DNA of 64,000 nt from Trachythela sp. YZ-2020 (GCA_016169945.1 JADLSH010000112.1:992001-1056000), one strand, 5' to 3'; shown: positions 13,101-24,800, counted from the stretch's first letter. Notes: generated by a model not told the origin, from the sequence alone. Program-made: numbers and translations.

Positions 13101-15860
13101 TAGCGAAGTGCACCAAGTGTACCAAGTGTACCAAGTGTACCAAGTTGTAGAAGTGCATGAAGTCATCCAAGTGTACCAAGTTATCGAAGTGCACGAAGTT
13201 ATCCAAGTGTACCAAGTTGTAGAAGTGCATGAAGTTAGCGAAGTGCACCAAGTTGTAGAAGTGCATGAAGTCATTCAAGTGTAGCAAGTGTACCAAGTTG
13301 TAGAAGTGCATGAAGTTAGCGAAGTGCACCAAGTTGTAGAAGTGCATGATCCAAGTCATCCAAGTGTACCAAGTGTACCAAGTGCATGGCAAGTGTACCA
13401 AGTGTACCAAGTTATCGGCGCATGAAGTGCATGAAGTTGGGAAGTGCACCAAGTTATCCAAGTGCACCAAGTTATAGAAGTGTATGAAGTTATAGAAGTG
13501 TACCAAGTTATCGAAGTGCATGAAGTTATAGAAGTGCACCAAGTTGTAGAAGTGCATGAAGTTATAGAAGTGTACCAAGTTATGGAAGTGCATGAAGTTA
13601 TAGAAGTGCACCAAGTTGTAGAAGTGCATGAAGTTATCCAAGTGTACCAAGTTATCGAAGTGCATGAAGTTGTAAGTGTACCAAGTTATCCAAGTGCACC
13701 AAGTTATAGAAGTGTATGAAGTTATAGAAGTGTACCAAGTTATCGAAGTGCATGAAGTTATAGAAGTGCACCAAGTTGTAGAAGTGCACGAAGTTATCCA
13801 AGTGTAGCAAGTGTACCAAGTTGTAGAAGTGCATGAAGTCATCCAAGTGTACCAAGTGTACCAAGTTATCTAAGTGCATGAAGTTAGCGAAGTGCACCAA
13901 GTGTACCAAATGTACCAAGTGTACCACAAAGTTATCCAAGTGTAGCAAGTGCACCAAGTTGTAGAAGTGCACGAAGTCATCCAAGTGTAGCAAGTGTACC
14001 AAGTTATCGAAGTGCATGAAGTTAGCAAAGTGCACCAAGTTATCCAAGTGCACCAAGTTATAGAAGTGTATGAAGTTATAGAAGTGCACCAAGTTGTAGA
14101 AGTGCATGAAGTTATCCAAGTGTAGCAAGTGTACCAAGTTGTAGAAGTGCATGAAGTTAGCGAAGTGTACCAAGTTATCCAAGTGCACCAAGTGCACCAA
14201 GTTATAGAAGTGTATGAATTTATAGAAGTGTACCAAGTTATCGAAGTGCATGAAGTTATAGAAGTGCACCAAGTTGTAGAAGTGCATGAAGTTATCCAAG
14301 TGTACCAAGTTATCGAAGTGCATGAAGTTAGCGAAGTGCTCCAAGTTGTAGAAGTGCATGAAGTTATCCAAGTGTACCAAGTGTACCAAGTTGTAGAAGT
14401 GCATGAAGTTATCCAAGTGTACCAAGTTATCTAAGTGCATGAAGTTAGCGAAGTGCACCAAGTGTACCAAGTTGTAGAATTGCATGAAGTTATCCAAGTG
14501 TACCAAGTGTACCAAGTTGTAGAAGTGCATGAAGTTATCCAAGTGTACCAAGTGTACCAAGTTATCTAAGTGCATGAAGTTAGCGAAGTGCACCAAGTGC
14601 ACCAAGTGTACCAAGTTATCCAAGTGCACCAAGTTGTAGAAGTGCATGAAGTCATCCAAGTGTAGCAAGTGTAGCAAGTTATCGAAGTGCATGAAGTTAG
14701 CGAAGTGCACCAAGTTATAGAAGTGTATGAAGTTATAGAAGTGTACCAAGGGTGTGAAGTTATCGAAGTGCACCAAGTTATCCAAGTGCACCAAGTTATA
14801 GAAGTGTATGAAGTTATAGAAGTGCACCAAGTGTACCAAGTTGTATAAGTGCATGAAGTTATCCAAGTGTACCAAGTGTACCAAGTTATCGAAGTGCATG
14901 AAGTTAGCGAAGTGTACCAAGTTATCCAAGTGCACCAAGTTATAGAAGTGTATGAAGTGTACCAAGTGTACCAAGTTATCGAAGTGCATGAAGTTATCCA
15001 AGTGCACCAAGTGCACCAAGTTGTAGAAGTGCACGAAGTTATCCAAGTGTACCAAGTTGTAGAAGTGCATGAAGTTAGCGAGGTGCACCAAGTTGTAGAA
15101 GTGCATGAAGTCATCCAAGTGTAGCAAGTGTAGCAAGTGCACCAAGTTGTAGAAGTGCATGAAGTCATCCAAGTGTAGCAAGTGTAGTAAGTGTAGCAAG
15201 TGTACCAAGTTGTAGAAGTGCATGAAGTTATCCAAGTGTACCAAGTTATAGAAGTGTATGAAGTTATAGAAGTGTACCAAGTTATCGAAATGCATGAAGT
15301 TATAGAAGTGCACCAAGTTGTAGAAGTGCACGAAGTTATCCAAGTGTAGCAAGTGTACCAAGTTGTAGAAGTGCATGAAGTGTACCAAGTGTACCAAGTT
15401 GTAGAAGTGCATGAAGTGTACCAAGTGTACCAAGTTATCGAAGTGCATGAAGTTATCCAAGTGCACCAAGTGTACCAAGTTGTAGAAGTGCATGAAGTTA
15501 GCGAAGTGCACCAAGTTGTAGAAGTGCATGAAGTCATCCAAGTGTAGCAAGTGTAGCAAGTGTACCAAGTTGTAGAAGTGCATGAAGTCATCCAAGTGTA
15601 CCAAGTGTACCAAGTGTATCAAGTTATCGAAGTGCATGAAGTTAGCGAAGTGCATGAAGTTAGCGAAGTGCACCAAGTGTACCAAGTTGTAGAAGTGCAC
15701 GAAGTTATCCAAGTGTACCAAGGTGTAGAAGTGCATGAAGTTAGCGAGGTGCACCAAGTTGTAGAAGTGCATGAAGTCATCCAAGTGTAGCACGTGTAGC
15801 AAGTGTACCAAGTTGTAGAAGTGCATGAAGTTAGCGAAGTGTACCAAGTCATCCAAGTAC
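10131..15860. repeat. ~2.9-kb higher-order tandem duplication inside the array
   Basis: Word order in about 10,131-12,990 recurs in about 13,086-15,860. Matching landmarks sit about 2.87-2.95 kb apart: 10,131 and 13,086; 11,218 and 14,129; 11,956 and 14,849; 12,487 and 15,353. The copies differ mainly in the number of tandem 9-bp words. For example, the run of AAGTGTAGC-type words is longer near 12,296-12,340 than near 15,174-15,205. A related block also occurs near 1,343, 3,219, 8,080 and 10,360, and in damaged form near 13,294. Confidence 0.75.
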
Positions 15861-15877
15861 ACGAAGATAGCCAAGTA

Positions 15878-16349
15878 TATATATTATAGTATGGCGACTA
15901 TATGCAGGGCGACTATATGCATATGGAATGTATATGCATATATGTATGTTACGTAATAATATAATAGGGCGACTATATGTAGCTTACCATGAAGTATATA
16001 CCAAAATATGGCTGAAATCGTGGCGTTTGGTGGGGGGTAAGTGAAATAAAATGTATTATATTTAAACAAAACAATGTCAATCCTTATGAAATCTACAATA
16101 ATTATATTAAATTAAGCATAGTTTTTCATCCCATGATAAAAATGGTTAGGAAATAAGAAAATTTAATCTCTGCCAGGTATATTAGTTATTTCATGGATAA
16201 CTAGCAGTTGACCTGGGGTGGTGCATGTTCATGTAAAATATTATACTTAGACAAATTTTTCCTTCCAATAACTACCCCTAAAAGCAATCTTCTAAACACT
16301 ATAAGCACTTCAGAAAGGCTGTCCCTTCAGCTTTTCGGAAGTTAGAGCT
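15878..16349. other. Right flank of the array, AT-rich
   Basis: AT-rich sequence in which GGCGACTATATG occurs three times within about 90 bp (about 15,894-15,978), a small dispersed repeat. I see no gene up to the start of the integrase-like relic. Confidence 0.5.
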
Positions 16350-17244
16350 ATGTCGGCACTGCCGTTTCAGGGTGGGTCATTTGATTCAGGTTTTGGCACA
16401 TATGCCGATGACCATTTAGAATATGTTGTGCAAGACATTCGCAGCATCACCCCGAACATTGGTGAAAGACTTCTGATGGGGGCATTGCGAAGTAGAGGTT
16501 TTCGAGTTTTCGAATAAAACTTGGATCCCCTAAATGATGTGCATATATTTGCTCTGCATTATGTTTACATTCCACAAATAAATACATGTTTGCAGGAATT
16601 TATTGCTCAGTGGCAGAATCATCCTTTGTCATCTGAGAATAACATGTCTCCTTTGGTATTGATCAGGGCCGGATTAATGTCGCGCGAGGCCCGTGGCAGA
16701 TTTTCAGCACGAGGCCCCCATCCCCCCCCCCTCATTATGAAAACCTTAATTTGAATTCAAGGACACACAAAATTGTTAAATAATTGTTTTCAATTTTATC
16801 CGCAAATCACCGCAATTTCGCAGCCAAGCTATCTCCACCAGGATTTCTGAATAATTTTCCGTTACGTTAACACTTGTTTCAAACATCAATGGAAACCTTT
16901 ATATTTTGCTAATTTGGGTGGATCATATAACAGCTCAGCGCAACTGGAGATTACATGCATACGGGTATTGCATATTTTCCTGGGGCCGACTGCCAACCCT
17001 AGAGGCCCTAAATGCGCGAGGTCCCTAAATTTGCGAGGCCCCTAAATTCGCGAGGCATCTAAATTCGTGAGGAAATGTGTGTGTTCTCGTAAAAATGGGC
17101 GTGGCAGAGTAAAGTGCGACGCCCCCATAAGCACGAGGCCCCCATAAGCACGAGGCCCCCATAAGCACGAGGCCTGTGGCATATGCCGCATCCGGCCCTG
17201 GTATTGATGAGGATGATTATCAGGTCAATGTCCCCCAGAGTTGA
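16350..17244 (+). pseudogene. Integrase-core transposase relic, internally deleted and hAT-split
   Basis: From the ATG at 16,350 the frame gives an N-terminal helix-turn-helix-like part with GERLLMGALRSRGF and stops at the TAA near 16,515. Almost directly after it, 16,521-16,663 encodes NDVHIFALHYVYIPQIN and NNHPLS-type text (here QWQNHPLSSENN), the C-terminal part of a metazoan family annotated as integrase catalytic domain proteins. The catalytic middle (D,D-35-E) is missing, so the two ends were joined by a deletion. A 537-bp hAT MITE (16,664-17,200) then interrupts the C-terminus. After it, GIDEDDYQVNVPQ and a stop at 17,242 continue the family in a shifted frame. Family assignment is by recalled motif only. 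It is certainly not functional. Confidence 0.55.
16664..17200. mobile_element. Non-autonomous hAT element (MITE), 537 bp
   Basis: It begins CAGGGCCGGAT and ends ATCCGGCCCTG, a hAT-style terminal inverted repeat, and is bounded by a perfect 8-bp target duplication GTATTGAT (16,656-16,663 and 17,201-17,208). The interior has no transposase. It has subterminal tandem motifs (CCCATAAGCACGAGGCC repeated near 17,124-17,172, and CGAGG..CTAAAT words near 17,015-17,070). The 8-bp duplication and CAGGG terminus together fit hAT. Confidence 0.85.
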
Positions 17245-17727
17245 AATAGACTTGACTGCTGAACAGAGAATTTGCCTTAGTTAACTGTGATCCCCTCACA
17301 GGGGACGGAAAGGAAAGGTTTATACAATGTATTCAATTGCTCTCTCAATTTGAGTTAAATGACCACAAGTCTTGATGTCAGTTAAGACAATTAATATAAT
17401 GATGAAGTCACTTTTGCACACAATAGCAAATACAGTTTCAGTGTAAGCAACTAATAGGTCATAACAACTTATCCTAAACAGTAAATAAATCCACAGAGTA
17501 AATGTGGTAAAATGTAGTATATAAAGCCTTGTAATGTACAAGGTTAATGTCATGGTCATATGTGTAAACAGAGCAAAAAGACTGAAACTGAATTCATAAA
17601 ACTGAAAACTTGCTATTCGACAGTGTTTTGATAATTGCTGATGAGTGAATTAACCAACTATACTGCTACTGTAATTGCACCTGTTTTCACAATTATCAAA
17701 CTAGCCAATGTTTGGAATTGTCACAGT
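17245..17727. other. Intergenic, no gene seen
   Basis: AT-rich sequence with short ORFs only and no recognisable domain, RNA gene or terminal repeat. Confidence 0.4.
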
Positions 17728-17925
17728 TTATGTCACAATGTGAAAAATATTCCAAATGTTTGCAGTGTCTCCGAACTTGCAAATGTTTCCTTTCGTTGGA
17801 TTTCGGTAGCAATTGTCGCTGCTAAGAAGGTCTAGGACGTCTTTGTCTTTTGGGTCGAATTCTCCATTCAGGCATTTATTCATAGTATCTTGTTCATCTT
17901 TCGAAATATACACTTTGAAGGAATC
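17728..17925 (-). pseudogene. Exon fragment of a HECT-type ubiquitin-ligase-like gene
   Basis: The minus-strand frame contains SFKVYISKDEQDTMNKCLNG followed by DVLDLLSSDNCYRNPTKGNI. This resembles the C-terminal region of HECT-domain (G2E3-like) proteins that are multicopy in cnidarian genomes, where a CLxGxFD..D.LDxLSSYxCxxxPTxEN stretch is typical. A polypyrimidine-like CCTTCAAAG precedes it. After NICK the similarity stops and the frame ends, so the exon is truncated or decayed. It is collinear, on the same strand, with the fragments at 25.5 and 26.6 kb. Family assignment is from memory and moderate at best. Confidence 0.4.
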
Positions 17926-18812
17926 GAGTAGACAATAGAGAGCTTAAGCAAGCGACGTTTTTGACAACACAGATGTCACGTCAGCACGGAAAGGACTAGA
18001 TCGAGTATGGCGGTTTTGTAGCAAATTTGAACATTAAGCAGGTCACGTAAATAAACAAAAACGCGATCTATAACGCGAGCAGTCATATTTTCAGTTTGTG
18101 TTTCATATTATATACATCAAACGTTATTTTTAAGTATTTTTTCTTGCTATGCCTTCTTTTAAGCAGACTCTGGACTTGCTTCTATTTAGTTATTGCAAAA
18201 AGCATATTACTGCAGAGCAGCTTTTGGTTTTGCTGGAGGAAAATACATCACAAAATCCCGAATTTAATTTTGTACAGTATGAAAGATTTGACCTACAAAG
18301 CATTCCTGAACCGGAATGTGTGTCAAATTTCAGAGTTGAAAAGGCAGATATTCCCTTTTTGGCAGACGTGCTCGGTTTACCGGCGAATTTCCACTGTTAC
18401 CAGCGAACAACTGCAGGCAAACTTGAGGGGCTTTGTATACTTTTACGGCGTTTAGCTTTCCCATGTCGATATGGGGACATGATTCCTATGTTTGGACGGG
18501 CTGTACCGGAGTGGAGTCTGATTACCAACGAGGTTTTGGATTTTATTTATAACACTCACAGCCACAGACTTGTTGAATGGAACGAAGACCTTCTAAGCCT
18601 TCCAAAGCTAAAAATTTATGCCGACGCGGTATGTGCGAAAGGCGCAGCACTGTCAAATTGTTTTGGCTTCGTCGACGGAACGGTTCGGCCAATGTGCAGG
18701 CCAAAAACACACCAACAGCTCGTCTAAAATGGACATAAATGGATTCATGCATTGAAATTTCAATCTGTGTCATTGCCCAATGGATTGATTGTTAATATGT
18801 TTGGTCCAGTTG

Positions 18813-19796
18813 GTATGTACCAGTACAATGTGTTAATACCTACCTACTGTGGTTATTTCTACACACTCCCCCTGCAATATTTTCTGGGTTGAAACAATGC
18901 CGAGCTGGGGTAAACAAATGTACTTGGCGGCAGGATATTTTTTAAAGTACATACAGTATTACAGTAGCTATGTAACGCCCCGGCATGGGAACCTTCCAAA
19001 TGCCTAGGAGCTGAGGGTTGGGCATTATGTAATAATAACTACTTACTGACTGAGCGTGAGGTCTGTACGGTAAAATATCAAGCTGAGGTCTTGCTGTATT
19101 GACCGAGCGATAGCGAGGTCAATACAGCAAGACCGATACTTGATATTTTACCGTACAGACCGAACAGTCGAAGTTAGTAAGTTGTTTATTATATGGCATT
19201 TCAGACAACAAAAAACAATTCATTTTGCCAAAAATTGGTCACGCGAGGGCAAAGTACAAAGTCCGAAACTCAAAGCCGGTCATTTTCAAATGTCAAAATA
19301 ATTTCAATGATACGAATTTGTCTTAGTTTTTTACAAATTTATCTAATCTTAGCTTAGTAAAACTACTCTACAGTACCATTTATAGAATAAAATATAAAAT
19401 TAATAGAAAATATAGTGATATTGAGCTATTGGATCAAGGACAAAAACAACTTTGCATGTTCGAAAAAACAAAAATATTCTTGACCGTTTTAGTTCAAAAA
19501 CATCGTAAAATTTACCTTAATATTTCGACTTGAGCCAACAAAACTTGATTTTATCCCTTGTAGTTATCCCTTTTCCGTATTTTCCGTTTATTTTTCATTG
19601 TTTTAAATTATTTTTAAGGATTTTTTAATGCTTTTATTGGTTTGAAATGTGTTCAAGTCGTCGCAGGGCAATAAGAATAATCCTGCCTCGTCAGCGACCA
19701 ATCAGATTGCGAGATTCACCAAAACAAGCACTTGCCATATAATAATAAAATAATAATATGCTGGAATTGACTGCTGCACAATTAATATTTGTACAG
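18813..19796 (+). other. Intron of the PIF transposase
   Basis: Donor GTATGT and acceptor TTTGTACAG. The split codon (G then AG) restores Glu in the conserved GPVEG stretch. Most of the intron is occupied by an inverted-repeat element (19,019-19,747). Confidence 0.75.
19019..19747. repeat. Palindromic MITE-like repeat inside the intron
   Basis: A near-perfect hairpin at about 19,040-19,182 has arms of over 40 bp around GAGCGATAGC (GTCTGTACGGTAAAATATC against its complement). Outer words ATTATGTAATAATAACTAC (near 19,023) and TTATTATATGGCA (near 19,186) are also inversely related. A third copy, TGCCATATAATAA, lies at 19,733-19,745. The structure suggests a fold-back MITE. Its target duplication is unclear, so the ends are approximate. 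Confidence 0.6.
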
Positions 19797-20200
19797 AGGG
19801 AAAAATACATGATGCTGGAATGCTAGCTGAGTCCAACCTGCTGGCTTCCTTGGAAGAACATGTCTTCTCGCCTGAAGGAGAGCCTATGTGCATATATGGA
19901 GACCCTGCCTATCCTTTGCGTCTCCACCTACAGGCACCATTCAGAGAGGCTGAATTGACCCCTGATATGCAGAAATTTAATAAATCCATCAGCTCTGTCC
20001 GTGTATCTGTAGAATGGGCATTTGGCGAAGTTGCAAGATCATTCAAGTGTCTTGACTTTAAGAGTAATTTAAAGCTTGAACTCAGCAGTGTTGGCAAGAT
20101 GTATTTGGTTGGTGCAATAATTCAAAATGCCCTGTCCTGTTTGTATGGAAATCAAACGTCAAAATTTTTCAACCTAGCTACCCCTTCTCTTGAAGAGTAG

Positions 20201-20766
20201 TTTTCTTAGTTTAACTTATTGCAAAACAGGATATATTATTTAACATTATTTATTATTTGGCAACCTAAGTTCACATCTCCACTGAGTTTGCAAGTGTCTG
20301 CCACTGCTTGTTGACAAGTTGTGAGTGACAATTGTAGCCACTTGATAAAATAACAACCTTGTTACAACATGTGTGCTACAAGTGTATTGTGAAAATATCT
20401 TGTTTGATGAGATGTGTGAATTTTATATGTGTAGACGAGATCTTAGGTAGTCAATAGCAAGTCTTCCATGTAGGATTGTATGGCTCACATATAAGCACAT
20501 CTTTAGGCCGCATAAAACTATAGAAATATAATTTATAGATGAGTATAAATTAATTGCTCAATTGATAAAGTGTTTAATTCAACAAAATACTTTATGTAAA
20601 CATTAATGATATATTTTACAAAAGAATGGTAATTTGCACCAATTGGCAAATCCCATCCCCTGCAAACATTTTCATACATACTTTTTGTACTAATGATAAT
20701 TATGGATGATCTCTAATGCAACACATGCAATTTTTAGCTTGAATGGTTTCAATTCCTTGTTCAATA
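20201..20766. other. Spacer between convergent PIF genes
   Basis: AT-rich shared 3' region of the PIF transposase and its partner gene. No further ORF of note. Confidence 0.4.
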
Positions 20767-21799
20767 TTAATAGAGGATATATGGTAGCTTTATGATATAT
20801 AAACTATTAGATGATAGTTTTTCTATCATTGACAGCAATAGACTGTTTTGTTGGACCATCATCATTTGAAACTGTTGTTGCTGTTGGGCCATTTGCTGTG
20901 CCATCACGTCTTTCCAGTCATTATGTTTTTGTTCTTCTTTTGCCTGTTTTTCTTTCTTTAATTGTAATTCTTTTTCCCTAATCAACATTTCATTTTCTGT
21001 CTGCTCTCTTAAAAATGTTATTGTTTCTGATCCTGATCTTCTTGGTCTCCGTTTTTTCTCTGTTGCTTCTCCATCATCCACCTTCCTCTTATTTGTCTCC
21101 CCCAATCTTTCCATTGCTTTCTTTCTCATATCAATGGCATTCACCCGGTCCTCTTCATTTTTATTTTTCTGTTCATCATCTTTAAAAAGTGAAACACAGA
21201 AAGCAGATTATAAACAAATGCAATTAGCAATATTTGTGTGTTTAATATGGATAAGAGTTTTTGGTTACAGTAGCTGTCACAGGACATGAGATATGGTGGT
21301 TAGTTAACTTTACATTTGTTTACATATTTGATTTGCCCATTTTTAATAACAGGAGTAAAACTGTCTGGCATTGGACAGAGTAAAATACTAAAGTGGGATG
21401 CAATACCAGCTATAAATGGGTTAAACTTCAAATTAACATAATTTTATACTATACAAACTTACTTTGCGTCACCCTTATTTCTTCACTAAATTCTTCTTTT
21501 TCGATAGCCTCAATTAGGACGTCTAGCTCCGTCAACTCTGCAGATATACCTGAGGCTTTCTTCTCATAGCTGACTCTCTTCTTGTGCTTATCGCACAAGA
21601 GGGAGCAGCGGTCCTGCACCGATCTCCTGCTCAAGGTTTCTTTGAGCTTGAGTTCATCGACTTTCTTCAAGTTGTCAGCGATATTCTGCCATAATTTGGC
21701 TCGTGGAGTCGTCTTTTTCTTAGCCTGGAACGGTTCACAACTAAAACCTCCCTGGACAGCAAAGTGTCGTGTCTTTTTGTCCATTCCTTTGGAGTATTC
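20767..21799 (-). CDS. PIF/Harbinger second protein, Myb/SANT-like DNA-binding partner
   Basis: Two minus-strand exons. The 5' exon (21,799-21,463) has KTTPRAKLWQNIADNLKK, a helix-turn-helix region of Myb/SANT or MADF type, then DRCSLLCDKHKKRVSYEKKA. It ends at a strong GTAAGT donor (21,462). The 3' exon (21,179-20,767) follows an AAAG acceptor and encodes a charged segment with a KKRRPRRSG nuclear-localisation-like motif, a long coiled coil rich in E, K and Q, and a QQQQQF run. In PIF/Harbinger elements the second protein helps import the transposase and bind the ends. A TTTTTAAG acceptor at 21,800 implies an upstream exon, now absent beside the BEL relic. No frameshift is visible within the two exons. 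Confidence 0.65.
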
Positions 21800-21894
21800 C
21801 TTAAAAAGACAAAAACAAAGAGATGAATACACACAGAAATCAAGTACATAACCTACCTCGACGTCCTTGTGAAACAAATTGAAATAAAAAGCTA

Positions 21895-24800
21895 AAAGCC
21901 AAGAAAAAGTATCCAGTTATAAAGTTAACATATCTGCGGGAATTACTTGACATCAAAGTCCGCAAGACCATTGAAGCCTTACCATTCACAAGTGAGAGGT
22001 ACAACAGAGCCAAGTCCATTCTGGAAGAGAAATTTGGGAAAGAATCTGAGATCATCAAAGCATATACCCAACAGATTTTTTATCTCCCAACCATGCCAAT
22101 TCTCAATGTCAATAGAATTCATGAGTTTACGGAAAAGCTGACTTATGCAGTACAGTCATTAGAGACTATGGGGAAGTTATCACAACCGAATGTTATTCAC
22201 ACAAACCACTCAAACAGATTATGAACGGTTATGGCGTTTAGACATGCTTGGGCTTGAGGATACATCAGAGAATGATCAAAGTGATGTGTACATTGAATTC
22301 AAGGAGCAGTTAGAGCGCAGTGAGCAAGGGTGGTACGAGTCAGGGCTCCCTTGGAAGGGAAACCACCCTCCATTACCAACCAATGAAAGAGGAAGTTTGC
22401 GTCGCCTTCACAACTTGGTTCGAAAGCTAGAACGAACAGGTAAATACGAAACATATGATCAGATCATTAGAAGCCAACTGGGAGAAGGGGTCATTGAACG
22501 GGCTCCAGAGAAGTCATCTGGTAATGAATTCTACTTACCACATAAGGGCGTTGAGAGAGAGAATGCGGAATCTACCAAACTCAGAGTGGTGTACGATGCC
22601 TCTGCGAAGGAACAGACTAACTTACCATCTCTTAATGAGTGCCTAAATACAGGGCCACCGCTTCAAAACAAGTTATGGAGTGTCCTTGTTCGACAAAGAT
22701 CATATCCAATCTCAGTATGTGGAGATATAGCGAAAGCATTCCTACAAGTCCGTGTTAAACAATGTGAACGTGATGCACTCAGATTCCATTGGAAGCACCC
22801 TGGTGATGATTTCATACAAGTGTATAGATTCACACGCGCCTCTGGCAGAGTCAAGAACCTGAAATGGTAGCTGAGCTTCAGAAAAATCTATATGTGGATG
22901 ATTTGTTAACGGGCGGAGTCACCATCGATGAGGCACAAGAGAAGAAGAAATTATGCAACATTTAAGCTGCACAAATGGAATGCAAGTGAAAGAGAACTTG
23001 AGGATGACAGTAAGATCCTGAAGGATGACAAAGTCAAAAGTCAGACATTTGCAAAGCAACAACTCAATGTTCGGCAAAGTGAATCGAAGATGCTCGGTTT
23101 GCCATGGGGTAAGGAGTCTGATACCTTAACAGTCACATTCCCTAAAGAGTCGCCATCAACAATGAAGCGTGGGATTTTAAGCAAATTGGCAAGGGTGTAT
23201 GACCCACTCGGACTGGTCTCACCAATAACAGTAGAGGGAAAGATGATTTATAGAGCAGTATGTGATGCGAAGTGGTCGTGGGATGCACAGATCGAGGAAA
23301 TCTTGGCTGAACGCTGGAAAGTATGGGAAGAGTCACTACCAGAAGGAGAATCGGTACCGAGATCTTTGGCACCACATCATGAAAGAATCAAATCCATGAG
23401 TCTGCACAGATTTGGAGACACAAGTCAGCTAGGTGTTTGCGCTGCAGTTTATGCAGTGGTAGAACAGTCTTCAGGGACAACCGGCGGATCTCGGAAGTTG
23501 CGGGACAAGTCAACTCAACCATTTGTGGAGATATGGTCCAGATTGGTTATCAAATCCAGATTCCTGGCCCACAAGTCCAGTCCAGGTTTGATCGACTATC
23601 GGTGCCAAGACTGAGGAGCTGAGTTGGTTGACTGACAGATCGTTGCAACAGTCCAATGTCAAAAAACCCAATGTGAAAATGTATTCGACAGCTTGCTGCT
23701 CACACATTACCAATGTCTGGAGAGTCTTACGAGTATGTGCCTGGGTGTGTCGATTCGGGTTCAACTTAAAAGGGGAACGAGGAGGTCGAAATACTGGTCC
23801 ACTTAAAACAGCCGAGTTGGAAGCACAACGAATTTGGTGGATCAAGAGAGTCCAGCAACAGCATATCAACACAGAGGAATTTCAGAAAGATTGAATACAG
23901 CTCAACTTGCAAAAGAACGATCAGGGACTGCTGGAATGCAGAGGAAGAATCGTTGGGGAGTATCCGGTGTACTTGCCTGATAGTGCAACCTTTACCAAAG
24001 CAATTGTCCACCAAGCTCATGTTTATACGCTGCACGGGGGGAGTAATTCTTACAATGTCAAATATACGCGAAACATTTTGGATTCCAAGACTACGGAAGT
24101 TGATTAAACAAGTGTGCAAGAGTTGCTTTGGATGCAGGAGAGTTCACGCGGTAGCATACGGTTAGCCGCCGCCAGGACAGTTGCCGACCACCAGAACCCA
24201 GGGAGAAACACCATAAGAGGTAGTCGGTGTAGATTTCGCCGGACCGATCAGGTATCTTGTGAAAGGGAAAACTGAAAGGAAGGCTTACTTATGCCTTTTC
24301 GCCTGCAGTTTAACACGCGGAGTTTATCTGGATTTATTATACACGTTAGAGACGGAGGAATTCTTGCGATGTCTGAAGAAGTTTGTCGCACGAAGGGGTC
24401 GACCAAAAATTATATATTCTGATAACGGAAGTACGTTCAAGGGGGCTGCGTCGTGGATTAAAAAGGTCAACAAGGATGAAGAACTGCACAATTACCTAGG
24501 CAAGAATTCGATTGAATGGAAATTCAACTTAAGTCGCGCACCCTGGTGGGGTGGACAATTTGAGAGGTTAGTTGGCATATTCAAGCAAGCGTTTTACAAA
24601 ACAATCGGAAATGGAAGTTTATCGTTCAACAAGTTATCTGAAGTGGTCACTGATGTAGAAGTCGAAATTAACAACCGACCGTTGGACTATGTGGAGGAAG
24701 ATATACAATTTCCATTGCTAACCCCTAACTCATTGCTGTTTCTTCAATCAAATTACTTACCAGAGTTAGAAGCCCACCGCATAGAAGAGCCAGATTTGCG

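Larger units (their letters stand above)
411..15877. repeat. Giant 9-bp-word minisatellite array
   Basis: About 15.5 kb made almost only of 9-bp words beginning AAGT: AAGTGCATG, AAGTTATCC, AAGTGTACC, AAGTTGTAG, AAGTGCACC, AAGTTAGCG, AAGTTATCG, AAGTTATAG, AAGTGTAGC, AAGTCATCC. Words of type AAGTG and AAGTT tend to alternate, giving an effective 18-bp period, with local runs of one word (for example six tandem AAGTGTACC-type words near 10,434-10,485). Because 9 is a multiple of 3, frames stay open by construction. The plus frame reads X-[E/Q]-V tripeptides, and the minus frame reads strings such as HFYNLVHLDNF. The plus frame carries stop codons inside common words (TAG in AAGTGTAGC, TAA in ATCTAAGTG); the main minus frame is open for 1,286 codons (8,923-12,783). 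I treat the array as non-coding satellite DNA. Its borders are sharp, against ordinary AT-rich sequence on both sides. Confidence 0.95.
18149..20200 (+). pseudogene. PIF/Harbinger transposase (HARBI1-like), two exons, one stop
   Basis: Exon 1 (18,149-18,812) starts MPSFKQTLDLL and contains FRVEKADIPFLADVLGLP, a PIF-family helical region, then FGFVDGTVRP with the first catalytic Asp. Exon 2 (19,797-20,200) contains MCIYGDPAYPL (second Asp) and VEWAFGEV (catalytic Glu), so the DDE triad of a DDE_Tnp_4 nuclease is present. The 984-bp intron begins GTATGT at 18,813 and ends TACAG at 19,796. Joining there restores the family motif GPVEG, as expected of a genuine intron. The one clear lesion is an in-frame TAA at 18,725-18,727, where relatives have Tyr before NGHK. 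It is otherwise close to full length, suggesting a fairly recent loss. A Myb-like partner gene lies convergently at 20,767-21,799. Confidence 0.8.

Noticed and set aside
410..15874. Many long ORFs on both strands, up to 1,286 codons
   Set aside because: They follow from a 9-bp (3n) repeat period. Three frames are open in parallel, the plus frame has stops built into common words, and translations are tripeptide repeats. Not listed as CDS.
411..15877. CRISPR-like array
   Set aside because: Units abut without unique spacers, and the DNA is clearly animal-type with introns and metazoan transposons.
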